DNA of 64,000 bases, taken from an uncultured Collinsella sp. Its GTDB lineage: Bacteria; Actinomycetota; Coriobacteriia; Coriobacteriales; Coriobacteriaceae. Below the pieces are notes generated by a model, which had not been told where the DNA came from, did no database searches, and saw only the letters and a program-made list of their open reading frames with translations. Position numbers and translations under genes: made by a program. Positions 7,442-16,785 of this stretch are shown piece after piece. The stretch covers positions 1-64,000 of the forward strand of contig CABSNM010000011.1 of the NCBI GenBank assembly GCA_902479065.1, read 5' to 3'. Numbering within the stretch: the stretch's first letter is position 1; the number at the start of each line of letters is the position of its first letter.

Positions 7442-8704
7442 CTACAACACCGTTCCCTCGGGCAGGTCGACACGCACGACATCCACGACGTCGCCCGCCT
7501 TGAGGTCGCACGGTCCTTCGTCAATACGCAGCAGGCAGTTGGCCCGCTGCATCGTGCCGAGCAGCGCCGAATTCTGCGTCTTGGCCTCGGTCACCAACAG
7601 CTCACCGGTCTCGGGGTCGCGCGAAACCGTGGCGCGATCGAAGAAGCGTCGGTCCTGGCGCTTTTTCACACCGTGGGTAAGAACCGCTCGCTGCACGGGG
7701 CGCGCCCCCTCGGCAAAACCACGCATCTTGCGAATCGCCGGGCGCGCGAGCATCTCAAAGCCCACATACGCCGCGGCCGGATTGCCTGAAAGCCCCAGGT
7801 AGGGCTTACCCCCGAGCAAGCCAAACGTGATGGCCTTGCCCGGACGCATCGAAATGCGGTCAAACAGCACCTCGCCCTCGCGCCGGACGAGCGCCGTCAC
7901 GTAGTCGTAATCGCCCGCCGAGGCGCCACCGCTCGTAATGACAAAATCGCACTCCTGCACGGCGCGATGCACCAGTTCGGCAATCGCCTGCTCATCGTCG
8001 GGCGCAATGCCGTAGAACACGGGCTCGGCTCCTGCATCGAGTGCCTCGGCCATCAACGCCGAGGAGTTGGAATCGCGAATCTGACCGCGCGCCGGCACCT
8101 TACTCGGTGCGACCAGTTCCGTGCCCAGCGAGATGATGCCCACACGTGGGGCAGCGTGCACCTTCACGCTCGCGTATCCAGCGCTTGCCAGCAAGCCGGC
8201 GCCGGCCGGAGCCACGACCTCGCCGGCGTGCATCACAACATCGCCGGCATGGGCCTCCTCGGCGGCAGAGCGAACGTTCTCCCCTACCTTGGCAGGCGCC
8301 GAGAAGCGAACGTGCGAGCCCTCGTTGCCGTCACCGTCGAGCACATCGACAATCTCGTATTTCACCACAGCATCGGCGCCCTCGGGCACCAGCGCGCCCG
8401 TCATGATGCGGACCGCCTCGCACGCGCCGATAGCGCCCTCAAACACATGGCCCGCGGCCTCGTGTCCGATAACATCGAGCGTCACCGGCGCCTCGCCAGA
8501 TGCCTGCGCCAAGTCCGCCGAGCGCACGGCATATCCGTCCATAGCGCTGTTGGCAAACGGCGAGATGTCGATATCGGCCACCGCGTCCTCGGCCAAGGGA
8601 AAACCAGCCGCCTGCCACACGGGAATCTCGACGAGATCGGTCGGAGCAACGTGCGACAAAACAATCGACTGCGCGTCCTCCAGCGGAATGAGTTTCTCTG
8701 CCAT
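7442..8704 (-). CDS. moeA: Molybdopterin molybdenumtransferase
   Basis: 420 residues starting at the ATG at 8702-8704. An in-frame GTG two codons upstream touches the AGAGG ribosome site and is unlikely. The MoeA N-terminal signature SAMDGYAV (53-60) and the molybdopterin-binding segment TSGGASAGDYDYV, followed by RPGKA and LSGNPAAA, are all present. It inserts molybdate into adenylated molybdopterin made by MogA, whose gene follows. Full length for the family, with domains I-IV recognisable. Confidence 0.94.
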   Translation of the reverse strand: MAEKLIPLEDAQSIVLSHVAPTDLVEIPVWQAAGFPLAEDAVADIDISPFANSAMDGYAVRSADLAQASGEAPVTLDVIGHEAAGHVFEGAIGACEAVRIMTGALVPEGADAVVKYEIVDVLDGDGNEGSHVRFSAPAKVGENVRSAAEEAHAGDVVMHAGEVVAPAGAGLLASAGYASVKVHAAPRVGIISLGTELVAPSKVPARGQIRDSNSSALMAEALDAGAEPVFYGIAPDDEQAIAELVHRAVQECDFVITSGGASAGDYDYVTALVRREGEVLFDRISMRPGKAITFGLLGGKPYLGLSGNPAAAYVGFEMLARPAIRKMRGFAEGARPVQRAVLTHGVKKRQDRRFFDRATVSRDPETGELLVTEAKTQNSALLGTMQRANCLLRIDEGPCDLKAGDVVDVVRVDLPEGTVL

Positions 8705-8878
8705 ATGCACCTCTTAATGCCACGGCGCACAACAGGGGCACCGATTCTTTATGCTTGTCTCAGTATAATCCCCCGACGCACGACCGCGACTCGGCCTGTA
8801 CCCGCAAATACACCTGTCGGTTGCAGGCCGCGAAACAGAATGGAAACCAACCACCGGCTCGTCGCGTTTACCGCGTTT

Positions 8879-8884
8879 TATAAT
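8879..8884 (+). promoter_or_regulatory. Candidate -10 box for the ClC channel gene
   Basis: TATAAT, 30 nt before the start codon. No convincing -35 box is seen at the usual distance. Confidence 0.4.
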
Positions 8885-8913
8885 GCTTGCGTTGCAACCT
8901 AAAAGAGGAACGT

Positions 8914-10335
8914 ATGGCTCATAACGACAAACCCGAAAGCGCAAACGAAGCGCAGGATCATTCCCAGTCGCTCGACGACGGCGGCTTTTTCTCCCTGGAC
9001 GACGTTATCATGGCCGGCAGGCAACAGCTCACCCGCTCCGAGCATCTCTTGGCTGCCGACACGCGCCGCAACGTCCGCAACCTACTCGCGAGCGCCAAGT
9101 TGCTCGCACTCGTCGTCATCGTCTCGCTCGCCATGGGCGTTGCCGCTTGGGCGTTTTTGGCCTCGCTGAATATCGCGACCGACTATCGCGAGCACCATGC
9201 ATGGATTTACGCGCTGCTTCCCGTTGTGGGCATGGCCACCGCGTGGGTCTACAAGAACCACGGCCTTGCCGCCAAACGAGGTAACAACCTGGTCATCGAC
9301 TCCGCTCTGGGCACACGCCTCATCCATATGCGCATGGCCGTCCTCACCTTCGTCTGCTCCACGCTCACGCACCTAACGGGCGGATCGGCCGGTCGCGAGG
9401 GAGCCGCGGTTCAGATTGGCGGCACCATCGCCAGCAACATCTCGAGCCTCGCCCACCTCAAAAAGCATGATCACCACGACCTCATGCTCGCCGGCATCTC
9501 GTCAGCCTTTGGCGCCGTATTCGGCTCGCCCCTTGCCGGAGCTTTCTTTGGCATGGAGATGTGCTTTATCGGCAAGATCGACTACACCGCGGGCATCTAC
9601 TGCTTAGTCGCCTCGTTTACCGGCTACTTCACATCACTCGCCCTGGGTACCGAGTACGAAGCGAATGTCATCGCCAGCGTTCCCAACATGACACCACGGA
9701 CGGTTGTCATCGTTGTTATCAGCGCCATTATCTTCGGTTTGACGGCACGCCTCTTTGCCTGGTCGGTTCGAACCGTCAAGAGCCTGTACGGTCGCTTTAT
9801 CACCAACTACCTTGCTCGCGCACTCGTGGGCGCGCTCGTGGTGCTCGCGGCCTACGCGGTGCTCGACGCCTGGAAGTATGCCGGCCTTGCCACCTGGCTC
9901 TCGGGCGCCGGGTTCGCCGGTAACACGACCCTTGCCGACGCAGCCATCAAGCTCGTGGTGACGGCGCTCACCCTGGGTGCCGGCTTCCAAGGCGGCGAGG
10001 TCACGCCCCTGTTTGGCATCGGTGCGGCGCTCGGCGGCTGGATCGGTTGCCTCGTCGGAATCGACCCCAGCTTTCTGGCGGCGCTGGGCATGCTCGGCGT
10101 GTTCTGCGCCGGTCTCAACGTGCCCATCACCACCTGCATGATGGCCATCGACCTGTTCCACGGCACGGCAGCCGGGTTCTTTGTCATCGTGGCCTTTATC
10201 AGCTATCTCGTCGGCGGGCACCGCGGCGTGTACCCCGCTCAGCGCATCATCTCACCCAAGCGCCGTTCGCTTATTGTGGATGAGGGCGGTACGGTAGCGG
10301 ATGCTATCGAGCGCCACAACGACCTGATAGAGTAG
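8914..10335 (+). CDS. ClC-family chloride channel / transporter
   Basis: 473 residues from the ATG at 8914 (ribosome site AGAGGA). A soluble N-terminus of about 60 residues precedes a polytopic core. GREGAAVQIGG at 160-170 is the ClC GxEGP-type motif with the gating glutamate kept, and GAGFQGGEVTPLFGIGAALG corresponds to the second anion-binding loop. The classical first motif GSGIP is replaced by GNNLVIDS. The protein is expected to move Cl- (channel or Cl-/H+ exchange); the mode cannot be told from sequence. Divergent from moeA. Confidence 0.88.
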   Translation: MAHNDKPESANEAQDHSQSLDDGGFFSLDDVIMAGRQQLTRSEHLLAADTRRNVRNLLASAKLLALVVIVSLAMGVAAWAFLASLNIATDYREHHAWIYALLPVVGMATAWVYKNHGLAAKRGNNLVIDSALGTRLIHMRMAVLTFVCSTLTHLTGGSAGREGAAVQIGGTIASNISSLAHLKKHDHHDLMLAGISSAFGAVFGSPLAGAFFGMEMCFIGKIDYTAGIYCLVASFTGYFTSLALGTEYEANVIASVPNMTPRTVVIVVISAIIFGLTARLFAWSVRTVKSLYGRFITNYLARALVGALVVLAAYAVLDAWKYAGLATWLSGAGFAGNTTLADAAIKLVVTALTLGAGFQGGEVTPLFGIGAALGGWIGCLVGIDPSFLAALGMLGVFCAGLNVPITTCMMAIDLFHGTAAGFFVIVAFISYLVGGHRGVYPAQRIISPKRRSLIVDEGGTVADAIERHNDLIE

Positions 10336-10422
10336 ACGTTAGTATTCGCCGTGCAGCCACAATCAGGGGCAATTCGACCTGAGCGCGACCGCACCGTCAC
10401 GTCATACGCCGGGAGTCGCCCC

Positions 10423-11385
10423 ATGCACGCAACTGATTTTGGTCGCACGCTCATCATCGCCAACCCAGCCGCCCAGTCGGGTGCTGCGCTCGAAGTTGCC
10501 GAGCGCCTGCAGCGCTTTTTGGATATGACCGCGCGCGCATCCCAGTTTGACTTGGTGCTGACCGAACGCGCGGGGCACGCCAAGGAACTGGTCGCACAGG
10601 CTCAGGGCTACCGCACGGTTATCGCACTCGGCGGCGACGGCGTGATCCACGAGGTCGTCAATGGCTTGATGGCGCAAGAAGAGGCGGTTCGACCGGCGCT
10701 TGCCGTCCTGCCCGTAGGCTCCGGCAATGATTTTGCCCAAACACTCGGCATTGACGATTTCTCAGGCAAGGATTTTGGCGCGCTGCTCACCTGCAAGCTG
10801 CAGCGTCAGGACATCGGGCGCATTCGCTCGTGGAGCCCTGCGAGCGGCAGCGGCGAGGCTGCCGTTGAGTACTACGACCAGACGCTTTCGGTCGGCATCG
10901 ATGCCGCCATCGGCCTGGGCACCACCGAGCTGCGCAAAAAGACGGGCCTCGCCGGCGCTCCGCTCTACACTCTTTCGGGACTTGAGCAGTTTGGCCTGCG
11001 CTATCGCAACTACCCCATGACGGTCAGCTTTGACAGCGCGCCCGCCGAGCGCGTGCGGGCGATTATCATGGCCATTCAGTTGGGGCCCACCTATGGTTCG
11101 GGCTATCGCATCTGTCCCGATGCCGACCCCTGTGACGGTATACTCGACGTCTGCTACGCCTGCGGCCCCGTCCCCCGTGCGATTGCCCTGCCCATGTTTC
11201 TTTCGGCCAAGGACGGCCACCACACCAAGCTGCCGCCGGTACGCATGCGTCGCTGCCGTCATGCCGAGCTCACGTTCGAGGAGCCCGACTACCCCATCCA
11301 AGCCGACGGCGAGCCCATCGTCGCCTCGCGCATCGAGGTCGACGTCCTGGCCGGCGCCCTCCACGTCTGGCACCCAACCCACTAA
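10423..11385 (+). CDS. Diacylglycerol/lipid kinase family protein
   Basis: 320 residues starting at the ATG at 10423, 8 nt after GGGAG. The DAGK catalytic signatures are GGDG (70-73) in ALGGDGVIHEVVNG and VLPVGSGNDFA (96-105). C-terminal QADGEP matches the second lobe of the DgkB/YegS fold. It phosphorylates diacylglycerol or a related lipid on the inner face of the membrane. It follows the ClC gene by 87 nt on the same strand; the two may share a transcript. Confidence 0.88.
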   Translation: MHATDFGRTLIIANPAAQSGAALEVAERLQRFLDMTARASQFDLVLTERAGHAKELVAQAQGYRTVIALGGDGVIHEVVNGLMAQEEAVRPALAVLPVGSGNDFAQTLGIDDFSGKDFGALLTCKLQRQDIGRIRSWSPASGSGEAAVEYYDQTLSVGIDAAIGLGTTELRKKTGLAGAPLYTLSGLEQFGLRYRNYPMTVSFDSAPAERVRAIIMAIQLGPTYGSGYRICPDADPCDGILDVCYACGPVPRAIALPMFLSAKDGHHTKLPPVRMRRCRHAELTFEEPDYPIQADGEPIVASRIEVDVLAGALHVWHPTH

Positions 11386-11392
11386 CCCCACC

Positions 11393-11463
11393 TAAGTTGC
11401 GGTGAAATAGGGACTGCCTATGCAGCTAAAGCCGCAAAACAGTCCCTATTTCACCGCAACTTA
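11393..11463. repeat. Long perfect inverted repeat between convergent genes
   Basis: Left arm 11393-11416 (begins TAAGTTGCGGTGAAATAGGG) and right arm 11440-11463 are perfect 24-nt complements around a 23-nt loop. The core GTTGCGGTGAAATA recurs at 32250 in another inverted repeat. It lies between the lipid kinase and the release-factor-like gene, where it could terminate both transcripts, but no long T-run follows either side. Confidence 0.85.
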
Positions 11464-11471
11464 TGAGGAGG

Positions 11472-11852
11472 CTATTCGTCGCTGCCTGGCTTACGACGGT
11501 TGGCCTTTTTAATCGCGTTGAAGTGCTTGTCGTTGAGCCTGCGCTGGCGCGATCGCTGTGGCACCTTGGTCTTGACGCGACGGCGCGGCGGACGGCCACG
11601 ACGCTCAAGCTCTGCCCTCAGCTTACGCAAACAGCAGCTACGATTCTGAAACTGGCTGCGGCTCTCGCGCGCCGTCACGGTAATCCCCGAAGGGATATGT
11701 TTCATGCGCACCGCCGAGTCCGTCGTGTTCACGCCCTGCCCACCCGGACCCGTCGCGCGAAACACCTGTACCTCGCAATCGCGCGCCAGCTCCTCGACCG
11801 ACATCTCGGCAAAGCGCGCATACTCGCGCCAGCCCATCTTGTTCTCGTCCAT
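11472..11852 (-). CDS. Small GGQ-domain release-factor-like peptidyl hydrolase
   Basis: 126 residues from the ATG at 11850-11852, which follows GGGGAGGTG. It contains the class I release factor catalytic loop [15 protein letters not shown] (GGQ at 37-39) and a long basic C-terminal tail ([15 protein letters not shown]) but no codon-recognition domain. That layout is typical of ribosome-rescue hydrolases of the ArfB/YaeJ type or of orphan RF-like proteins; the exact role is inferred. It ends 8 nt from the inverted repeat at 11393-11463. Confidence 0.85.
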   Translation of the reverse strand: MDENKMGWREYARFAEMSVEELARDCEVQVFRATGPGGQGVNTTDSAVRMKHIPSGITVTARESRSQFQNRSCCLRKLRAELERRGRPPRRRVKTKVPQRSRQRRLNDKHFNAIKKANRRKPGSDE

Positions 11853-11877
11853 ATCAGCACCTCCCCTCATACAAAAA

Positions 11878-11908
11878 ATGTGACAAAGGGACAGTCCCTT
11901 TGTCACAT
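11878..11908. repeat. 31-nt near-perfect palindrome
   Basis: ATGTGACAAAGGGAC and GTCCCTTTGTCACAT pair over 15 bp around a single A. It lies between xpt and the release-factor-like gene, 26 nt upstream of the latter's start and 28 nt after the xpt stop. This word type (GGGAC/GTCCC core) resembles REP palindromes linked to RAYT transposases in other bacteria. No such transposase is in the window. Confidence 0.85.
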
Positions 11909-11935
11909 CGCATACCAATCGCTTGTGTTGCGCGC

Positions 11936-12514
11936 TTAGGCGAAGGTGATCTCGCCGTTCTCGCAGTCCATATCGGCGATACGGGCCAGGCTCTCAACGC
12001 GGAAGCCGCGTTTGCGGAGCTTGTCGCCGCCGCCCTGGAAGCCCTTCTCGACGGCGATGCCAATGCCGGCAACCTCGGCGCCCGCAGCCTCGCAGATCTT
12101 AATAAGACCCTCAAGCGCGCAGCCGTTGGCCAGGAAGTCGTCGATAATCAGGACCTTATCGCCCTCGGACAGGAAGCGCTTGCCCACGATGACCGGGTAC
12201 TCCTTCTGCTTGGTAAAGGAGTAGATGGTCGTGGCATACTGCTCGCCGTCGAGGTTGATGGACTGTGCCTTCTTGGCAAAGACCACCGGCACGCCACCAA
12301 AATGCTGAGCCGCGATGCAGGCCATGCCAATGCCCGAAGCCTCGATCGTCAGGATCTTGTTGATCTCGACGCCCTCGAACAGACGGGCCCACTCGGCACC
12401 CATGTGGTCGAACAGCTCAACGTCGCACTGGTGGTTGAGGAAGGCATCAACCTTAAGGACGTTACCGGCCTTTACGATGCCGTCATGGCGAATACGATCC
12501 TCAAGCTCCTGCAT
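11936..12514 (-). CDS. xpt: Xanthine phosphoribosyltransferase
   Basis: 192 residues, the usual Xpt length. The PRPP-binding region reads [11 protein letters not shown] (121-131), and the N-terminal half has [15 protein letters not shown] and [10 protein letters not shown] as in B. subtilis Xpt. It converts xanthine and PRPP to XMP for purine salvage. The start ATG follows AAGGGG. No purine riboswitch could be recognised in the 160 nt upstream. Confidence 0.93.
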   Translation of the reverse strand: MQELEDRIRHDGIVKAGNVLKVDAFLNHQCDVELFDHMGAEWARLFEGVEINKILTIEASGIGMACIAAQHFGGVPVVFAKKAQSINLDGEQYATTIYSFTKQKEYPVIVGKRFLSEGDKVLIIDDFLANGCALEGLIKICEAAGAEVAGIGIAVEKGFQGGGDKLRKRGFRVESLARIADMDCENGEITFA

Positions 12515-12673
12515 GGCGCAACCCCTTCTCGCGGCAACGATGCCGCGCGATTAATAAACGTTGTTCGATAGTCTACCACGGACCGACCCCCGCCCGCCCC
12601 ACAAGCCGTATCGCACCATAAAGCTGCAAGACCAGTAGATAGGCCCGATCCGTGGCAAGCCTGCCCCCACAAG

Positions 12674-13978
12674 CTAATGGCGGGAGCGCATCCTCACCAA
12701 ACGCACCATGGCAAGCGCAAAGCCCACGGCTGCCACGGCCATCAACACATAGAACACCGAGCGAAAGCCGAACAGGAACACATCCGGACGTCCTGCAACA
12801 AAACTGGTCACGCCCTCGCCCATCGCCACGCTCATCTGCCCATACAGGATATTCGACGCCACCGTAATGCCGAGTGCCATGCCGGCGTAGCGCGCCAAGC
12901 TGCCCAAGCTGCCCGCAAAACCGAGCGCCTCGCGCGGGGCCGAACCCATATACAGCGAGTTGTTGGGGCTCTGGAAAATCGACGTACCGCACGACATAAA
13001 TGCGACGCAGCACACGATCACGGGGATGGAAGAGTGCTCGTCGAGTGTGCTCACCGCAAAAAGACCGCACACGTACACGCCCAGGCCAACCGCCGTGGGG
13101 CCCTCGCAGCCAACACGGTCCGAAACCGTACCCGATAACGGACCGATAAAGGCATTCACCATCGGTAGTGCCAAAAAGAGCAGTCCAGAGATGTCGGAAC
13201 CAAACTCATGCGCGTCCTGAAAATAGAACGGCAGGATAAACTCGGATGCGCCAATACCAACAAACACGATGAGCATGCAGGCAAGGTTGATGGTAAAGGC
13301 CGAATTTGCAAAGCAGCGACGCGCGGCCTCCGCCAGCGACATGGTGCGCTCGCCGGCCTCCGGCTTAACATGCGGCAGCGTGTAGAGCCCTACGATAAAC
13401 GAGATGACGCCAATGGGCAGGTTGATGAGGAAGATGCTCTCCCAGGGAAAGCTTGCCACCAGCATACCGCCGAGCACGGGACCACACATCATGCCGAGGG
13501 CCACGAAGGTCGCGAGAATACCCATGGCACGACCGCGCTCGCGCGCCGGAAACGATTCGGTGATGATACCCATGTTGTTAGCCATGGCCGCCGCGCAACC
13601 GACGCCCTGAACAATGCGTGCCAAAATAAGAACTTCGAGCGAGGCCGAAAGGCCGCACAGCAGCGAACCGACCGAAAAGACGATGACGCCCAGCTGGAAC
13701 ACATTCACCTTGCCGCGCACGTCACCCAGACGTCCAAACGGCAACATAGCCACGCATGTCGCAAGCAGATACACCGAACTCACCAGCTGAATGCGATCGA
13801 GACCCACGCCCAGCTCCTTTTGCATCACGGGCAGCGCCACGGTCACGACGGTCGAATCCAGACACACCATAAACGTCATGATGAGCACGGTAAACAGAAT
13901 CGCCCATTTATTCTTGCCATGGGTGTCGCCCTCTAGGGCAATATGCTCGCGGCGCAGCTGCTCTGCAGTTTTGTCCAT
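12674..13978 (-). CDS. MFS drug-efflux type transporter (DHA2-like)
   Basis: 434 residues. The first membrane segment contains LDSTVVTVALP, the DHA2 signature, followed by RLGDVRGK (motif A) and RIVQGVGCAAAMANNMGIITE. At least 12 hydrophobic segments can be counted. Two ATGs are possible (13984 and 13978); the second is preferred because AAAGG abuts the first. Substrate unknown: proton-driven drug or metabolite export is the family norm. Stands alone, 160 nt upstream of xpt on the same strand. Confidence 0.85.
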   Translation of the reverse strand: MDKTAEQLRREHIALEGDTHGKNKWAILFTVLIMTFMVCLDSTVVTVALPVMQKELGVGLDRIQLVSSVYLLATCVAMLPFGRLGDVRGKVNVFQLGVIVFSVGSLLCGLSASLEVLILARIVQGVGCAAAMANNMGIITESFPARERGRAMGILATFVALGMMCGPVLGGMLVASFPWESIFLINLPIGVISFIVGLYTLPHVKPEAGERTMSLAEAARRCFANSAFTINLACMLIVFVGIGASEFILPFYFQDAHEFGSDISGLLFLALPMVNAFIGPLSGTVSDRVGCEGPTAVGLGVYVCGLFAVSTLDEHSSIPVIVCCVAFMSCGTSIFQSPNNSLYMGSAPREALGFAGSLGSLARYAGMALGITVASNILYGQMSVAMGEGVTSFVAGRPDVFLFGFRSVFYVLMAVAAVGFALAMVRLVRMRSRH

Positions 13979-14118
13979 ATCCATCCTTTCGAGTAGCCTA
14001 ACGCAAAAACGGGGCCCCGATCGCCTGCGAACAGTCGCGATCGGGGTCCCGCCTACGGAATCGGAACGAAAGGTCGCCGAAGCTTTCTGCCAGCATCGGC
14101 ACCTTGTAGGAAGCTAGC

Positions 14119-15402
14119 CTAGCACTGCTCGAGTGCCTGCTCAAGGTCGGCAATCAGAGCGGCCGTGTCCTCGAGACCGCACGACAGGCGCACCATGTCG
14201 GCGGAGATGCCACAGGCGATGAGCTCTTCATCGTTCATCTGGCGATGCGTGGCGTTAGCAGGATGCAGGCAGCACGTGCGGGCGTCGGCCACGTGCGTGG
14301 CGATCTGGGCGAGCTTGAGGCTCTTCATAAAGGTCTCGGCCGCCGCACGACCACCGTTAAAGCCAAAGCTCACAACGCCGCAGGTACCGTTGGGCATGTA
14401 CTTCTGAGCGATGTCATAGTACTTATCGCCCTCCAGGCCCGGATAGCTCACGAAGCGTACCTTGGGATGGCTCTGCAGGAACTTGGCAACGGCCAGGCCG
14501 TTCTCACAATGACGCGGCATGCGCACATGCAGGCTCTCGAGGGAACTGTTCAGGAAGAAGGCCGCCTGCGGGTTCTGCATGGGGCCGAGGTCGCGCATGA
14601 GCTGAGCGGTTGCCTTGGTAATGAAGGCGCCCTCACGACCGAACTTCTCGGCATAGGTCACGCCGTGGTAGCTCTCGTCACGCGTGGTGAGACCCGGGAA
14701 CTTGTCCGCATGGGCCATCCAGTCAAACTGGCCGTGGTCGACGATCACGCCGCCCAGGTAGGCCGCATGTCCATCCATGTACTTAGTGGTGGAGTGCGTA
14801 ACGATGTCGGCGCCCCACTCAAAGGGACGGCACATCACGGGCGTCGGGAAGGTGTTGTCGACCATCAGCGGTACGCCGTGGTCGTGCGCGGCCTTGGCAA
14901 AGCGCTCGATATCGAGTACGGCAAGGGCGGGGTTTGCGATCGTCTCGCCAAAGACGAGCTTGGTGTTGGGCTGGAAGGCTGCCTCGAGCTCCTCATCGGT
15001 GCAGTCGGGGGCAACGAAGGTGCAGGTCAGTCCCATACGGCCCATGGTGTGGGCGAGCAAGTTGTACGTACCGCCGTAGATGGCAGAGCTTGCGACCACG
15101 TGATCGCCGGCACCGGCAACGTTAAAGATCGCGAGGAAGTTCGCAGCCATGCCCGAGCTCGTGAGCATCGCGGCAGTGCCGCCCTCCATCTCGCAGATCT
15201 TGGCGGCAACCAAATCGCACGTGGGATTCTGCAGACGGCTGTAGAAATAGCCCGACTCCTCCAGGTCAAACAGCTTGCCCATGTGCTCGGACGTGTCGTA
15301 CTTCCACGTGGTGGACTGGTAGATGGGCACCTGGCGCGGCTCCGCATCTCCCGGGTGATAGCCGCCCTGAACACATGTCGTACCGATGGTCTGCTCGCTC
15401 AT
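14119..15402 (-). CDS. metY: O-acetylhomoserine sulfhydrylase (PLP enzyme)
   Basis: 427 residues, matching MetY length rather than the roughly 380-residue MetB/MetC. The PLP lysine is K207 in THSTTKYMDGH; YGGTYNL and VDNTFPTP are the expected surrounding motifs. It makes homocysteine (or cysteine, from O-acetylserine) from sulfide. The ATG follows AAGGGAG. Upstream 15403-15520 contains no recognisable SAM or T-box element. Confidence 0.92.
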   Translation of the reverse strand: MSEQTIGTTCVQGGYHPGDAEPRQVPIYQSTTWKYDTSEHMGKLFDLEESGYFYSRLQNPTCDLVAAKICEMEGGTAAMLTSSGMAANFLAIFNVAGAGDHVVASSAIYGGTYNLLAHTMGRMGLTCTFVAPDCTDEELEAAFQPNTKLVFGETIANPALAVLDIERFAKAAHDHGVPLMVDNTFPTPVMCRPFEWGADIVTHSTTKYMDGHAAYLGGVIVDHGQFDWMAHADKFPGLTTRDESYHGVTYAEKFGREGAFITKATAQLMRDLGPMQNPQAAFFLNSSLESLHVRMPRHCENGLAVAKFLQSHPKVRFVSYPGLEGDKYYDIAQKYMPNGTCGVVSFGFNGGRAAAETFMKSLKLAQIATHVADARTCCLHPANATHRQMNDEELIACGISADMVRLSCGLEDTAALIADLEQALEQC

Positions 15403-15632
15403 ATCTAGCTCCCTTGCCTGGGTTACGTTTCATTTGGTTCACGATACCGCTACCCTGCACCCCTCTCAACCCATCCCCAAGGTAGGTTATTGGACAAATT
15501 GATCAGGGGTATTTATCTCAAGCCTTGGGCATTTGCTCGATAGATAAAAATGAGGCATACATGAAGCTCTCGATGATTACACGCACCGTCACGGGTACCA
15601 TAGGCGGGTACACCGTGACCAAGGAGACAACG

Positions 15633-16079
15633 ATGAAGCAAATCGATACGGCCCAGCTCGACATCACCGCCTGTCAGGCTCAGGCTGCCGAATACCACGC
15701 CCGTGGCTTTAACTGCGCCCAGGCCGTCGCCTGCACGCTCGCGCCCGCCGTCGGGCTCGACCCCCAGGTCGCCTTTACCCTCACCGAGGGCTTTGGCGCC
15801 GGCATGGGCGGCATGACCGAAACCTGCGGCGCCATCTCGGGCGCCGTGGCCATCATGGGCTTCGTGATGAGCGACGGCATGGAAAACCCCAAGACCAAGG
15901 GTCAGACCTACAAACTGTCGCGCGAAATCGCCAAGCGTTTTGGCGAGAAGAACACGACGACCGTCTGCGGCACGCTCAAGGGCATTGGATCGGATAAGGG
16001 TCCGCTCCGCAGCTGCCCCGGCTGCATCGACGATGCCGTCGAGATCGCCTGCGATATGCTAAAGCAGCTTGCCGAGTAA
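15633..16079 (+). CDS. C_GCAxxG_C_C family redox-type protein
   Basis: 148 residues from the ATG at 15633, 6 nt after AAGGAG. The cysteine pattern that defines the family is complete: C in GFNCAQAV, the GFGAGMGGMTETCGAISGAV block, VCGTL, and CPGCIDDA near the end. The conserved cysteines suggest metal or cluster binding; function is not established. An in-frame ATG at 15561 with a weaker GAGG site would add 24 residues. Divergent from metY across 160-230 nt. Confidence 0.88.
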   Translation: MKQIDTAQLDITACQAQAAEYHARGFNCAQAVACTLAPAVGLDPQVAFTLTEGFGAGMGGMTETCGAISGAVAIMGFVMSDGMENPKTKGQTYKLSREIAKRFGEKNTTTVCGTLKGIGSDKGPLRSCPGCIDDAVEIACDMLKQLAE

Positions 16080-16097
16080 ACGGCAGCAACAGAAAAC

Positions 16098-16142
16098 GAC
16101 GGCCGGCGCGCTTGGGATCCATCCAAAAGCACGCCGGCCGTC
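16098..16142 (-). terminator. Intrinsic terminator after yigZ
   Basis: Arms GACGGCCGGCG and CGCCGGCCGTC form an 11-bp perfect stem with an inner paired region. The minus-strand side is followed by TTTTCTGTT. It lies between two convergent genes and may serve both. Confidence 0.8.
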
Positions 16143-16146
16143 GCCG

Positions 16147-16785
16147 TTAGAACTCGGCAAATTCGGGAGCGCCGACCTCAATCTCCTCGCGCCCCGCCAT
16201 AAGCTCGCGCATCTTGGCGCAAAACGACTCCTGCTCCCCTGCCTTAAACACCAAGTGAAGTGTCACGGTATCCGCGTAATCGGTATCCGAAACCTTGGCA
16301 CCCGAATCCTGGGCCAAGCGAAGCACCTGCTCATACTGCGGATAGGCCACATGCACGACAACCGGCACGACACTCGTCATCTCGACGATCTGCCCGGACT
16401 CCTGAGCCGAGGCCACCGCCGCCTGCGTCGCCGCGGTATAGGCGCGCACCAAGCCACCAGGACCCAACAGCGTGCCGCCAAAATAGCGCGTCACCACGCA
16501 GCAAACATTTTTGAGCCCCGCGCCGCGCAGCACCTCGAGCGTCGGCATACCGCTCGTGCGGCTCGGCTCACCGTCATCGCTCTGGCGCTCGCGTCCATCG
16601 ACCAAAATCCACGCGGGCACATTATGTCGAGCGTCGTAATGACGTTTGCGAACCATCTCGATAAAGGCATTCGCCTCATCCTCGGACTCAATATGGACCA
16701 GCTGGGCAATAAACCGGCTCTTGCGGTCCACAAACTCGCCCGAAGCCTCAATATTCGATTGCAGAGTAAAATAGCTGTCCAACAA
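16147..16785 (-). CDS. yigZ: YigZ / IMPACT family protein
   Basis: 212 residues. The N-terminal IMPACT domain shows SRFIAQL, DDGEPSRTSGMPTLEVL and VTRYFGGTLLGPGGLVRAY, which are diagnostic; the C-terminal ferredoxin-like domain (DUF1949) follows. E. coli YigZ and eukaryotic IMPACT are linked to translation control, but the bacterial role is unclear. The start is TTG; two adjacent TTG codons (16785 and 16782) are possible and the second has better spacing from GAGGGG. Confidence 0.9.
   Translation of the reverse strand: MLDSYFTLQSNIEASGEFVDRKSRFIAQLVHIESEDEANAFIEMVRKRHYDARHNVPAWILVDGRERQSDDGEPSRTSGMPTLEVLRGAGLKNVCCVVTRYFGGTLLGPGGLVRAYTAATQAAVASAQESGQIVEMTSVVPVVVHVAYPQYEQVLRLAQDSGAKVSDTDYADTVTLHLVFKAGEQESFCAKMRELMAGREEIEVGAPEFAEF

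Noticed and set aside
12515..12673. Purine riboswitch before xpt
   Set aside because: No three-way junction core resembling the purine aptamer.
15403..15560. SAM riboswitch or T-box before metY
   Set aside because: None of the conserved blocks of either element could be found.
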